From contig NZ_CP093313.1 in assembly GCF_025264625.1 (NCBI RefSeq), positions 4,712,001-4,776,000 on the forward strand: DNA of 64,000 nt, read 5' to 3'. The DNA comes from Occallatibacter riparius (GTDB lineage: Bacteria > Acidobacteriota > Terriglobia > Terriglobales > Acidobacteriaceae). The notes under the pieces are model-generated. The model was not told the origin of the DNA. It saw only the letters and a program-made list of their open reading frames with translations, and did not search any database. Shown here one piece after another: positions 7,767 through 16,724 of the stretch (the stretch's first letter is position 1; each line of letters begins with the position of its first letter). The translations under genes and the position numbers were made by a program.

Positions 7767-9410
7767 GTGAAGATTGCGCTGGCGCAGATTGATCCCACCA
7801 TCGGTGATTTCACAGGAAATCTTGCGAAGATTGTAGAAGTCAGCCGGCGTGCGGCCGAACAGGGCGCGCGGCTGGCGGTGTTCTCAGAGCTATGCGTCTG
7901 CGGCTATTTGCCGGCGGATTTCCTGGAGAAGCCGAGCTTTCTGGAGCGGTGTCGCACTGCTGTGGATGAGCTTGCGGCTGCCACGAGAGAGTTACCGGTA
8001 GCAATCCTGGTGGGGGCGGCATTGAAGGCTCCCGAGGGAGCAGGCAAGCCGGCGGTGAATGCCGCATTCCTCATCGACAAGGGCCAAATTCTGCTGGAGC
8101 AGCATAAGCGCCTGCTGCCGTTCTACGATGTCTTCGATGAACAGCGCTACTTCAGCGCCGGGAACTCGCAGAAAGTAGTGGAACTGGATGGCGTGCGCCT
8201 CGCAGTGAGCGTTTGCGAGGACGCGTGGAACGACAAGAATTTCTGGCCGCAGCCTATCTACTCCATCGATCCCATAGAAGAGCTGATGGCGCAGCACCCG
8301 CAGATTCACATCAACATCTCGGCGTCGCCTTACTGGCACGGCAAGCGCGCGGTACGGCGCAGGATGTTATCCGCGATTGCGAAGCGCGATGGCATTCCGG
8401 TAATGCTTTCGAACCAGGTGGGTGGAAACGACAGCCTGATCTGCGACGGATCGTCCCTGGCGATCAATGCGCAGGGCCAACTGGTGGCGCAGGCGAAAAG
8501 CTTCGACGAGGACCTGTTGATCGTAGATCCATTTACGGCGCCGGGGATCGCCGATCCAGATGAGGACGACACCGAGGGCGCGTATCACGCGCTAGTGCTG
8601 GGCACGCGCGACTATGTGCGCAAATGCGGATTCAAGAAGGCGATTGTGGCGCTGAGCGGCGGCATCGATTCGGCGCTGGTGGCGGCTATCGCTAAGGATG
8701 CGCTGGGAGCGGAGAATGTGCTGGGTATTGGGATGCCAAGCCCATATTCTTCGCAAGGTTCGATCGACGACAGTAAACGGCTGGCTGCGAACCTGAGGAT
8801 TCGCTTCGAAGTGATCGGCATCAGCAATTTGTTTAGCGGATTTACCGAGGCCTTGGAACCGTTCTTTGCCGGCAAAGCGGCGGACCTGACGGAGGAGAAT
8901 ATTCAGCCGCGCATTCGCGGAACGCTGTTGATGGCGCTGTCGAACAAGCTGGGCGCGCTGGTGCTGACCACGGGCAACAAGAGCGAAATGGCTGTGGGCT
9001 ACTGCACGCTCTACGGCGACATGGTGGGAGCACTGGCGGTAATCGGGGACTTGATGAAATTGCGCGTGTATGCGCTGTGCCGCTGGCTCAATCGCGATGG
9101 CGAGGTAATTCCGGAGGCGATTCTCACCAAGCCGCCGTCGGCGGAACTGCGGCCGGGGCAGATGGATACGGACTCGCTGCCGCCCTACGAAGTACTCGAT
9201 CCGATTCTCGAGGCATATGTCGAGCGGTACGAGACGCCCGAAGCAATTGCTGAGACTCACGGATTTTCGCGGGACATCGTCCAACAAGTGGTGCGGCTGG
9301 TCGAGCGGTCGGAGTACAAGCGGCAGCAGGCTGCGCCGGTATTGAAGGTTACGTCGAAGTCGTTCGGCATGGGGCGCAGGTTTCCCATTGCCGTGAAGGT
9401 TCAGGTATAA
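7767..9410 (+). CDS. nadE: glutamine-dependent NAD+ synthetase
   Basis: The 547-residue enzyme has two domains. The N-terminal nitrilase-type amidase carries the Glu41 (FSELCVCGY), Lys114 (QHKRLLPFYDVFDE) and Cys150 (VSVCEDAW) triad that releases ammonia from glutamine. The C-terminal synthetase carries the ATP pyrophosphatase loop ALSGGIDSALVAAIA at residues 295-309 and the TTGNKSEMAVGYCTLYGD substrate loop. It converts deamido-NAD+ to NAD+ in the cytoplasm. The start is a GTG at 7767. The ORF is full length with no missing catalytic residue. Confidence 0.96.
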   Translation: MKIALAQIDPTIGDFTGNLAKIVEVSRRAAEQGARLAVFSELCVCGYLPADFLEKPSFLERCRTAVDELAAATRELPVAILVGAALKAPEGAGKPAVNAAFLIDKGQILLEQHKRLLPFYDVFDEQRYFSAGNSQKVVELDGVRLAVSVCEDAWNDKNFWPQPIYSIDPIEELMAQHPQIHINISASPYWHGKRAVRRRMLSAIAKRDGIPVMLSNQVGGNDSLICDGSSLAINAQGQLVAQAKSFDEDLLIVDPFTAPGIADPDEDDTEGAYHALVLGTRDYVRKCGFKKAIVALSGGIDSALVAAIAKDALGAENVLGIGMPSPYSSQGSIDDSKRLAANLRIRFEVIGISNLFSGFTEALEPFFAGKAADLTEENIQPRIRGTLLMALSNKLGALVLTTGNKSEMAVGYCTLYGDMVGALAVIGDLMKLRVYALCRWLNRDGEVIPEAILTKPPSAELRPGQMDTDSLPPYEVLDPILEAYVERYETPEAIAETHGFSRDIVQQVVRLVERSEYKRQQAAPVLKVTSKSFGMGRRFPIAVKVQV

Positions 9411-9508
9411 GGATCGAGGGACAAGGATTCCGGTGCCGGTTGGTCCTGCTGTGGCGCGCCCCCAAGCAGGGAAGAGATAATAGAAGCATTCGCTCGAAGG
9501 AGAAGGAT

Positions 9509-10516
9509 TTGATTCGTCAACTTGGCCGTTTTGCCAGCTTCGCCGCGCTGGCCGTATCCACCACCACATTTGTGGCTGTCGCGCAGCAGGACCAGCCGAA
9601 GCAGGTTCCCCCGGCGCCGGCACAGGCCCAGGCACCCTCAGCACCCGCGCCCACAGCCGAGGCGCCCAAGTTTCCCCCGCCGGATCCGAAGAACTTTACG
9701 GCCGATAAGCCGACCAAGCAGGACATCGATGCCTTCCTGACGGCAAGCTGGGGCTACGATCAGAATCGCGTGTGGGAGGTGGCCGCGATCCTCAAGACTC
9801 CCGTGGAAGGCCTCAGCAAGGTAGTTGTTTACGTGGGCGACAAGACCGGGCAGCAGAAGCCGAGCGCCTTCGGGTTCTTTGCATTGCCTGACGGCAAGCA
9901 CATTATTGCGGGCGACGACGTGTATCCGTTTGGCGCAAAGCCCTATGTGGAAGCGCGTGCGAAGCTGCAGGCCGATGCCAACGGGCCGTATCGCGGCGCT
10001 GCGGAAAAAACGCTCGAGCTGGTGGAGTTCGCTGACTTCCAGTGCCCGCACTGCAAGGAAGTGCAGGCCAACATGGACAAGCTGGCGACGGATTATCCAA
10101 AGGCTCGCATTGTCTTCCAGAACTATCCCCTGGAGCGCATTCATCCGCAGGCCAAGCAGGCGGCTGAGTACGGCGAGTGCGTAACCAAGCTCGGCGGCAA
10201 CCAGGCGTTCTTCACGTTCGCGAATGCGGTGTTCGAGGGACAGGACGGCCTAAATACGGCGGACGGCGCGCAGTTGACTCTGAACAGCGCGGTCACAAAG
10301 GCGGGACTGGACCCCGCGAAGGTGGATGCCTGCTCGAAGACTCCGGAGACGGCGGACGCGGTTGAAAAGTCGGTGAAGCTGGCGCAGGATCTCAACATCA
10401 ACCAGACGCCCACGCTGGTGATCAACGGGCGGCAGGTGCCGATCGGTGCGGTGCCGTACGACATGATCAAGAAGATCATCGACTACCAGGCAAAGATGGA
10501 CGGGATCGGACAGTAG
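9509..10516 (+). CDS. exported DsbA/DsbG-like thioredoxin-fold protein with N-terminal extension
   Basis: I start at a TTG at 9509 because a strong Shine-Dalgarno (GAAGGAGAAGG) ends 6 bases or fewer upstream; a longer frame from 9440 lacks this. The 335 residues begin with a signal peptide, then a Pro/Ala/Gln-rich linker, then an extra domain of about 100 residues. A thioredoxin-fold domain follows with active site FADFQCPHCKE near residue 175 and a cis-proline loop NQTPTLVINGR near residue 300. It probably acts as a thiol oxidase or isomerase in the periplasm. It precedes a heptaheme cytochrome, whose maturation needs periplasmic thiol handling. A strong terminator follows. Confidence 0.85.
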   Translation: MIRQLGRFASFAALAVSTTTFVAVAQQDQPKQVPPAPAQAQAPSAPAPTAEAPKFPPPDPKNFTADKPTKQDIDAFLTASWGYDQNRVWEVAAILKTPVEGLSKVVVYVGDKTGQQKPSAFGFFALPDGKHIIAGDDVYPFGAKPYVEARAKLQADANGPYRGAAEKTLELVEFADFQCPHCKEVQANMDKLATDYPKARIVFQNYPLERIHPQAKQAAEYGECVTKLGGNQAFFTFANAVFEGQDGLNTADGAQLTLNSAVTKAGLDPAKVDACSKTPETADAVEKSVKLAQDLNINQTPTLVINGRQVPIGAVPYDMIKKIIDYQAKMDGIGQ

Positions 10517-10530
10517 CGTTTTTGGTCGGG

Positions 10531-10572
10531 AGCAAAGCCCCATGCCTGGCAGGCGTGGGGCTTTTGCTTTTC
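10531..10572 (+). terminator. intrinsic terminator of the DsbA-like gene
   Basis: AGCAAAGCCCCATGCC pairs with the complementary arm ending GGCGTGGGGCTTTTGCT, with a G-U pair, and runs into T-rich sequence just after the stop at 10516. Confidence 0.85.
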
Positions 10573-10811
10573 CGCGCCCAAAATCACATGCCCATTGAAG
10601 GGGATCGCTCGTGGTGAGCATGAGAGCGTACTCGAAGAAGAAGCAGCGAAAAGGCGCATGCATGAAGGCGATTCTGTCGTCTTTCGCGATACCGAATACG
10701 TCTATCTTCACAGGTCTCTTCCCCTGCCACGCACGCGATCCGCATCACTCTGCGGACCAGATTTGTGTGACTTGAGACCGTGGGGCTCGCTTGCTTCGAT
10801 TTCCGAGACTG

Positions 10812-12047
10812 ATGAGTGGTACGCTGCGCGCACTCGGCTGGCGCGCTCTCATGTTGATTGCGTCCACGGTGGCGATCTTGGCGGCCGGAACGGTGCGCAT
10901 GACTTCCGTCGCTTCAGCTGAGCGGACAGAACCGCCGCCACCGAGCGCCTACGCGGGTGATGCGGCATGTGCGCAGTGTCATGCGCAGCAGGCATCAACT
11001 TATGGTGTGACTCCGCATGCGAAGGATTCCGCAGTTGCTGACAAACACCATATTCTCGGCAGTTTCAGCGATGAACACAATGTGCTGCGTACAGCGAATC
11101 CCAACCTGATTATCGCCATGACCCGCGAGCCCAACGGATTCTTCCAGAGTGGCATCAACATCAGCGATCCGAAGCATCCCACGGGAGAGGCAGAGCGGTT
11201 TGACATCGTCATCGGCTCGGGACGCCACGGACAAACGTACCTGTACTGGGACGGGGATCAGCTCTACGAGCTCCCCGTTTCGTACTCGACCTGGAAGCAT
11301 GAATGGGCGATGAGTCCGGGGTATCCGCCGGACAAGGTGCATTTCGACAGGCCGGTTGTGCCGCGTTGCCTTGAATGCCATAGCAGCTACTTCCAGTGGT
11401 TGAATCCTCCAGCGAATCGATTCGCGAAGGACAGCCTGGTGCTGGGCATTGGCTGCGAGCGGTGCCATGGCCCGGGGGCTCTGCACGTGGAGCGGGAGCG
11501 TTCTGCTGCTCCTCCGCCGCGCGGCTCGGAGCAGGAAGCGATTGTTAATCCGGCGAGCCTGACGCAGGAGCGGCAAATGAGTCTCTGCTCTCTGTGTCAT
11601 GCGGGTGCAGTCGCTCCAATTGGCGCGCCGATGCGGTTTGTGGCTGGCGACAATATCCGCAATTATCTGGAGATTCTGCCGCCGAGTCCCGATGCGCCGG
11701 TGGATGTGCATGGCAATCAGGTGGGTGCTCTGGAACAGAGCAAGTGCTTTGGTTCCGGCAAGCTGACCTGCTCGACCTGCCACGATGTGCATCGGGTCCA
11801 GGAGAACGCGGATTCGTTATCCAACCATTGCCTGACCTGCCACAAGATGCAGACCTGCGGAACTTACAAGAAGCTGGGCGCGTATATCCAAACGCGGTGT
11901 GTGGAATGCCACATGCCGGTGCAGGATTCTGCGAAGATCACCTTCAGTGAAGGCACGAACACGCTGCGCGCCGAGTTGCGCTCGCATCGAATCGCGATCT
12001 ATAGCGACGTCTCGGAGAGGGTGGAGCGCCGCCTGCAAAGAAAATGA
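10812..12047 (+). CDS. exported heptaheme c-type cytochrome (cytochrome c554-like)
   Basis: Seven CxxCH heme-binding motifs are visible in order: CAQCH, CLECH, CERCH, CSLCH, CSTCH, CLTCH and CVECH. A signal peptide with hydrophobic core LMLIASTVAILAAG precedes them. I chose the ATG at 10812; a TTG at 10791 in frame is an alternative. The 411-residue length and the heme spacing fit the multiheme cytochrome c554/NrfA-related group, which carries electrons in the periplasm. No nitrite or hydroxylamine enzyme is beside it, so the donor and acceptor are unknown. The GMC-linked nonaheme cytochrome at 50.6 kb shows that the host relies on such proteins. Confidence 0.88.
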   Translation: MSGTLRALGWRALMLIASTVAILAAGTVRMTSVASAERTEPPPPSAYAGDAACAQCHAQQASTYGVTPHAKDSAVADKHHILGSFSDEHNVLRTANPNLIIAMTREPNGFFQSGINISDPKHPTGEAERFDIVIGSGRHGQTYLYWDGDQLYELPVSYSTWKHEWAMSPGYPPDKVHFDRPVVPRCLECHSSYFQWLNPPANRFAKDSLVLGIGCERCHGPGALHVERERSAAPPPRGSEQEAIVNPASLTQERQMSLCSLCHAGAVAPIGAPMRFVAGDNIRNYLEILPPSPDAPVDVHGNQVGALEQSKCFGSGKLTCSTCHDVHRVQENADSLSNHCLTCHKMQTCGTYKKLGAYIQTRCVECHMPVQDSAKITFSEGTNTLRAELRSHRIAIYSDVSERVERRLQRK

Positions 12048-12145
12048 CGCGAACTGAAATCGCGTCGTACCGATGGCAGAACTGGGCTACACTGTTGCCG
12101 CAGCAGAACCGTGTCCAAGAGGCACCTGAAAGGTGAATGAGCAAC

Positions 12146-12889
12146 ATGAAGAATCTACTTCGAGGCGTAGTGGCGTTTTCCGTTTTTATGGGTTCAGTCG
12201 CATTGAGCGCGCAGACTGCTGACGAGGTCGTCAGCAAGCACCTTGAGGCGATTGGCGGCAAAGACTCAATCGCGCAGGTAAAGTCGATGTCGATGGATAC
12301 CTCGGTCCAGGTGATGGGCAATGATGCCCCGTCGAGCATCGTCGTGGTGGATGGTGTTGGCTACAAGTCGGAGACCGACTTTAACGGCTCGAAGATCATC
12401 CAGTGCTACAACGGCAAAGGCGGATGGACGGTGAACCCCATGGCCGGAGCGGCTGACCCCACCCCGATGAGCGACGACGAATACAAGTTGGGGAAGGACC
12501 AGATCTACGTCGGTGGCGCGCTTTATGACTATGCCGCCAGGGGCAGCAAGGTCGAGTTGGTCTCAAAGGATGCGGACACCTACAAGATCAAGGTGACGCC
12601 CAAGGATGGGACCGAGAGTGTGTACACGATCGACGCCAAGACATACTACGTGAAGTCTGTGGCAGGTAAGGCGCCGATGCAGGGGCAGTTGGTGGATTTG
12701 ACGACGAACTTCTCCGACTACCGCAAGACGGATGGCGGCTTCGTGATTCCTTACTCGATGGATATCGATTTTGGCGGACAGTTCCAGCTCAGCATCACGG
12801 TGAAAAAAGTCGAAGTGAATAAGACGATCGATCCGGCGATCTTCGAAATGCCGAAGGCAGCCGCTCCGGCGAGCGCGCCGGCAAAATAG
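12146..12889 (+). CDS. exported LolA-like (outer membrane lipoprotein-sorting fold) protein
   Basis: The protein has about 247 residues. I chose the ATG at 12146 (MKNLLRG) because the AAAGGTG ribosome-binding site is too close to the in-frame ATG at 12137. A signal peptide ends near ALSAQTADE. Then comes DEVVSKHLEAIGGKDSIAQVKS, a pattern seen at the start of many exported proteins that share the LolA beta-barrel-like fold. The Gly/Tyr-containing strands and a conserved-looking YVKSV segment follow. The C-terminus is Ala/Pro rich. A true LolA role is not implied; ligand and partner are unknown. Confidence 0.75.
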   Translation: MKNLLRGVVAFSVFMGSVALSAQTADEVVSKHLEAIGGKDSIAQVKSMSMDTSVQVMGNDAPSSIVVVDGVGYKSETDFNGSKIIQCYNGKGGWTVNPMAGAADPTPMSDDEYKLGKDQIYVGGALYDYAARGSKVELVSKDADTYKIKVTPKDGTESVYTIDAKTYYVKSVAGKAPMQGQLVDLTTNFSDYRKTDGGFVIPYSMDIDFGGQFQLSITVKKVEVNKTIDPAIFEMPKAAAPASAPAK

Positions 12890-12913
12890 GCGAGTCAAGT
12901 TTTCACGTAAACG

Positions 12914-12946
12914 GGAGGGCTGCCGCGCTGCGGCGGCCCTTTTATT
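12914..12946 (+). terminator. intrinsic terminator
   Basis: GGGCTGCCGC and GCGGCGGCCC form a GC-rich stem with a three-base loop, followed by TTTTATTT, 25 bases after the LolA-like gene. Confidence 0.85.
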
Positions 12947-12951
12947 TGGCG

Positions 12952-14886
12952 TTATCGATTCCCCTGCGTGCGCTCGACGCGGTACATGGGCGTGTGCCCT
13001 GCGGCATGAGGGCTGCGCAGCACGTGCGGCGTAATGATGATGAGGAGCGTGGCAGAATTGACTTGGTCGTTCTTCTGGGTGACGTTGTTGAGGCCGGGAA
13101 TCTCGCTGAGTCCGGGCCAGCCGCTGATGGCACGGCTCTCGGTCCTGTCGATCTCGGCGGCGAGGACGACACCTTGGTTGACCGGCACCGTGACCGCGCC
13201 GGTGTAACTGCGGTTGGCCAGAATGGGCACGTTGTTGATGGCGCTCCCAGCAAGGGCGGTGATCTTCATGTCGAGGGTCATGGCCACGTCGCCGGAGCGC
13301 AGCACGCGCGGCCGCGCCTTGAGTGTCAGGCCAAGGTCTTCGTACTGGAACTGCGGGATGTTGGAGGCGCCTCCGGTGAAGTTGGCGAGCAGCGAATTGA
13401 GACCGCCGGAGGTGCCGGGAAGAGTAACGCCCGCCAGCCCGGAGCCGGCGATGCCCAGGTTCGAGAAGGTCGACGTCATGATGGGATAGCGCGTTCCACT
13501 CTTGAGCGTGCCCTCTTCGCCGTCTTCCAGGCGCAGCGTGGAGCTCTGGAGGGCGCGCGACTCCGATGAGTTGAGACTGAGGTTCACCGTTGCGATGGTG
13601 CCAGGCGTGACCCCCGTTAGGGTCAAACCTCCACCGAAGACAAAGAAGCCATTCTGAAAGATCGAACTGGAGACCGCCCCGGAGGCGATGAGAATGGCGA
13701 GGATGGCGAGTGTGTCGCCCGGCGAAGCGAGCCCGGAGGCGATGATCTGCTGGATCAGCGCCTGGTTCTGCTGGAAGATGGACTGCACTTCAGAAGTGAC
13801 ATTGAATGCGGTGAGCGTTTGCATTGGCTGAATGCCCGTGTTCAGTCCACGATTGTGTGCCAGTTGGATCATGCGTACATCGAGGAGGACTTCGCTGCGG
13901 CCTTCGGAGAGATTGTCGAAGGTGGCATTAAAGGCGTTGAGCGTATCCGTGGGGCCACGCAGGACGATGGTTGCAGCGCTTTGATCGACGTTCAACTGGC
14001 GCACATCGAAGACATTGCGCGCGATGTTGCCAATCTCTGTCATGTCGTTCGTCGACATGCCGGAGAGGTAAACCGTATCGACTGCATTGCGCTCGTATTG
14101 CATGCGATTAGCGACCGTGTTGCGCGCGACCAGCACTCGATGCATGTCGATGGGCACGTAGAACGAATTGCTCATCAGCATGAGCGCGCGCGAGGCCTGG
14201 GTGAAGTCGACGTCATCAATATCGAAGCGGACGCGATCGCTGCGCACGGTGCTATCAATGGTGGCGTTGATTCCGTAGGCGGTGAAGACCTGCTGAATAA
14301 CCTGCCGCGCGCTGCTGTGCAGGTGAAAACTCTGAGTGCCCGGTTTGGGCAGGATCTCGATAGGACCACCCAATGCAGGCGCTCTAGAGGCCAGCTCAAG
14401 AGCAGTCGGCTGGCGAATGGCGGCATCGGCCAGGCCGCGCATGCGATCGGCAACACCGGTGTTCTGCGGATCGAGCTGCTGCGCGCGCTCGAGCGCGGCG
14501 CGCGATGCGGCGAAGTCGCCCCTGATTTGATTCTTGGTGGACTCCTGAATGAGCGCCGTCACCGCATGGCTCCGCGCGACTTCTGCGGCGAGCGCGTAGT
14601 TGGGATTGGTCGGATCCAGTTCGGCGGCCTGGCGGTTGAGCTCCATCGCCTTTTCGAACTGCTGCGCCTCGTAGAGTGACGCGGCCTGCATATAAAGCTT
14701 CGTGGCACGGCGACGCTCGGAGGTCGTAGGTAGCTTGGTGTTCTTCGCCGGTTGCGTCTCGGCCGGCTTTGAAGCTGCGTCTGCCGGCGTTGCGGGTGCG
14801 GGCGATTGGGCCTGCGCTGATGTGAGCGCGGCCACCAGCACAAGGCTCACGAAGCGCTGAAGAGTGGAGAAACGCGGCTGGTTCAT
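12952..14886 (-). CDS. secretin-family outer membrane protein with N-terminal TPR region
   Basis: The 644-residue protein has a signal peptide (SLVLVAALTSAQA). A tetratricopeptide-like region lies around residues 55-155 (YEAQQFEKAMELNRQAAELDP), then secretin N-domains near residues 180-320. The secretin core at the C-terminus contains LDVRMIQLAHNRG, YEDLGLTLKARPRVL and VVLAAEIDRTESRAI, ending in LLIIITPHVLR. Secretins form the outer membrane channel of type II secretion or type IV pili. No gsp or pil genes adjoin it, so it is an orphan here. Its ATG overlaps the stop of the upstream HAD gene by four bases (ATGA). Confidence 0.88.
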   Translation of the reverse strand: MNQPRFSTLQRFVSLVLVAALTSAQAQSPAPATPADAASKPAETQPAKNTKLPTTSERRRATKLYMQAASLYEAQQFEKAMELNRQAAELDPTNPNYALAAEVARSHAVTALIQESTKNQIRGDFAASRAALERAQQLDPQNTGVADRMRGLADAAIRQPTALELASRAPALGGPIEILPKPGTQSFHLHSSARQVIQQVFTAYGINATIDSTVRSDRVRFDIDDVDFTQASRALMLMSNSFYVPIDMHRVLVARNTVANRMQYERNAVDTVYLSGMSTNDMTEIGNIARNVFDVRQLNVDQSAATIVLRGPTDTLNAFNATFDNLSEGRSEVLLDVRMIQLAHNRGLNTGIQPMQTLTAFNVTSEVQSIFQQNQALIQQIIASGLASPGDTLAILAILIASGAVSSSIFQNGFFVFGGGLTLTGVTPGTIATVNLSLNSSESRALQSSTLRLEDGEEGTLKSGTRYPIMTSTFSNLGIAGSGLAGVTLPGTSGGLNSLLANFTGGASNIPQFQYEDLGLTLKARPRVLRSGDVAMTLDMKITALAGSAINNVPILANRSYTGAVTVPVNQGVVLAAEIDRTESRAISGWPGLSEIPGLNNVTQKNDQVNSATLLIIITPHVLRSPHAAGHTPMYRVERTQGNR

Positions 14887-15638
14887 GTGGCGCTCTCATC
14901 GTTGCCGCGCGTGTATACCAGAAGATCGGCGAGGGTGGTGGCGCAGGCTTCAGGATGAAGCGCTTGCAGCTCTTCAAAGCTCGACCGGCCGGTGGCAACC
15001 GCGATTACGGGAAGGGAATTGGCGTGTGCGGCTGCGATGTCGCGCGGAGTGTCTCCCACGACGCAAACGCGTGCGGTGGGCCCTGCCAGCTCTCTGGCCT
15101 TTTGAGCGGCGTGCCCGATCAGCTCGGAGCGCACCGGGAAGTTATCGCTGAATCCGCCGAACCGGAACCACTCGCGCAAACCGGCATGTTCCACCTTGAG
15201 CCAGCCGATCACTTCGAGGTTACCGGTGGCGACTCCAAGGAGCTTGCCGCGCGCCGCGAGATGGCGCAGCGCGTCTTCAACGCCGGGCATGCGCACCAGT
15301 TCCATCTCATGGCGCTGGGCCGTGACACGGTCGCACATGGCTTCAAGAATGGCCGCAGTTTGCGACTGAAGCACATCTGCTGGAATACCGGCCTGCTCGC
15401 ACGCTTCGCGCAGAATGCCGGTATCCGTGTTGCCCTGAAGCGCGATGCCTTCGAGCGAAACCTCGAAGCCGAGGATGCGCTGGACGCTGTGGGCAAAAGA
15501 GTTGACGTGAATGCGGTCGCGGCTGCGCAAAAGAGTGCCGTCAATATCGAACAGATAGGCGTCCTGCTCGTCCCACATGAAACCGGGGGCGATGGCTATC
15601 TGTGGCTTCGGTATGGCTTCTTGAATCCGGGTCTCCAT
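14883..15638 (-). CDS. HAD-superfamily phosphatase (phosphoglycolate phosphatase-like)
   Basis: The 251-residue protein carries HAD motif I at residues 30-36 (FDIDGTLL; nucleophile Asp31 and Asp33). A helical cap follows, then motif II (GVATGN) and motif IV (VCVVGDTPRDIAAAHA). This fits subclass I phosphatases acting on small phosphorylated metabolites, including damage products. An internal ATG at residue 21 just before the motif could be the real start. The gene is coupled to the secretin gene by an ATGA overlap, a pairing with no obvious functional logic. The substrate is not determinable. Confidence 0.85.
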   Translation of the reverse strand: METRIQEAIPKPQIAIAPGFMWDEQDAYLFDIDGTLLRSRDRIHVNSFAHSVQRILGFEVSLEGIALQGNTDTGILREACEQAGIPADVLQSQTAAILEAMCDRVTAQRHEMELVRMPGVEDALRHLAARGKLLGVATGNLEVIGWLKVEHAGLREWFRFGGFSDNFPVRSELIGHAAQKARELAGPTARVCVVGDTPRDIAAAHANSLPVIAVATGRSSFEELQALHPEACATTLADLLVYTRGNDESAT

Positions 15639-15793
15639 CGAATACGGCGCAGTATCCAGTTTACGGAATGAGACCGGGCTTGTGGGGAAACCGGGACGTG
15701 TGGTCCCACCCCGAACGCAAAAAGCAACCTTAGGATGGGCAACGAACGGCGCCCGGTCCCTACAGCAAACAGGCTCGAATTTCCGCAGACGGA

Positions 15794-16132
15794 TCAGCCC
15801 TGGCGAAGGCCGTGGCGTATCGCGCTGAATACAGGACGCTCGGAGCGTGGCGGACGCTTGAGGCTGGCGCGCACTTCGGCGAGACTGAGACCCAGCTCAG
15901 CCATGGCGCGGCTGAGGGTGTTGCGGTGCATACCCAATTCTTCGGCGGCTTTGCATTGATTCCCGCGATGGGAAATCAGGACCTCGCGGAGGTATTGCCT
16001 CTTGAATTCCTTGACAGCATCTTCATAGCGGATTCCGCTGGAATGCATCTGTGTTACCAGGCTGTCCAGTTCTCGTCTCAACTTGCACCTCTCGCGCTTC
16101 CTGATAGATTGCCACAACCGCCAAGACTGCAC
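15794..16132 (-). CDS. Fis-type helix-turn-helix DNA-binding protein
   Basis: The 112-residue protein has a basic N-terminus and then a Fis/NtrC-C-terminal type DNA-binding segment. Its helix-turn-helix reads KAAEELGMHRNTLSRAMAEL near residues 62-81. The preceding YLREVLISHRGN matches the conserved lead-in helix of the Fis family. No AAA+ sigma-54 activator domain is present, so it would act as a small nucleoid-type or stand-alone regulator. The start is uncertain because several in-frame Met codons occur. It lies between the HAD gene and cvpA on the same strand. Confidence 0.75.
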   Translation of the reverse strand: MQSWRLWQSIRKRERCKLRRELDSLVTQMHSSGIRYEDAVKEFKRQYLREVLISHRGNQCKAAEELGMHRNTLSRAMAELGLSLAEVRASLKRPPRSERPVFSAIRHGLRQG

Positions 16133-16150
16133 ACTGCTAAAACAAACACA

Positions 16151-16690
16151 TCAACTCTGCCCCGGATGCAGCCAGCGCGGAGACTCCGCCTCCCACGCTC
16201 GCAATCCGCTACGAACCCGCTCGCCGAGCTCGGCCGGCGTAACGTTGGCGCTCACGTGACATGCTCCGAAGAACATGCGCGGCAGCCGGGCATCTGCGAT
16301 CCAGTGGGCTTGCGGGAAAAATGCCACAACCACCAGAATGCCGATGATGACCAGCAACGCTCCCTGGAAAAAGCCGAACACAGCGCCGGCAAGGCCGTCG
16401 AGCCACCCCAGACCGAGCAGGCGAAGCGTTTTGGCCAACAGGTTTCCGATCAGGCCGATAACGGCCATCACGGCAATTGCGATAAGCAGAAAGGCAATTG
16501 TATTCGCAACGGCCGGAATTTTGACAAGCGGCAGAAACAAAGAGGCAACTTTTCCGTAATTCCAGGCCGCAGTGACAAGTCCGAGAATGACACCGAGCAG
16601 TCCGCAGACTGAACGGAAGAACCCCTGGGCCAGTCCGGCAAGGACTGCGCACGCCAGGATAATGACAACTCCCCAATCGACTGCCGTCAT
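16151..16690 (-). CDS. cvpA: CvpA family inner membrane protein
   Basis: The 179-residue protein begins MTAVDWGVVIILACAVLAG and has four predicted hydrophobic helices. The glycine-rich LGWLDGLAGAVFGFFQG motif is diagnostic of the CvpA (colicin V production) family. Members are linked to envelope integrity and often sit near purine genes such as purF. Here purC follows upstream on the same strand with only 34 bases between, consistent with that association. A short hydrophilic tail completes it. Confidence 0.85.
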   Translation of the reverse strand: MTAVDWGVVIILACAVLAGLAQGFFRSVCGLLGVILGLVTAAWNYGKVASLFLPLVKIPAVANTIAFLLIAIAVMAVIGLIGNLLAKTLRLLGLGWLDGLAGAVFGFFQGALLVIIGILVVVAFFPQAHWIADARLPRMFFGACHVSANVTPAELGERVRSGLRAWEAESPRWLHPGQS

Positions 16691-16724
16691 TCGGCCATGC
16701 TCCGCGTTACGCGTAATTCTAAGG

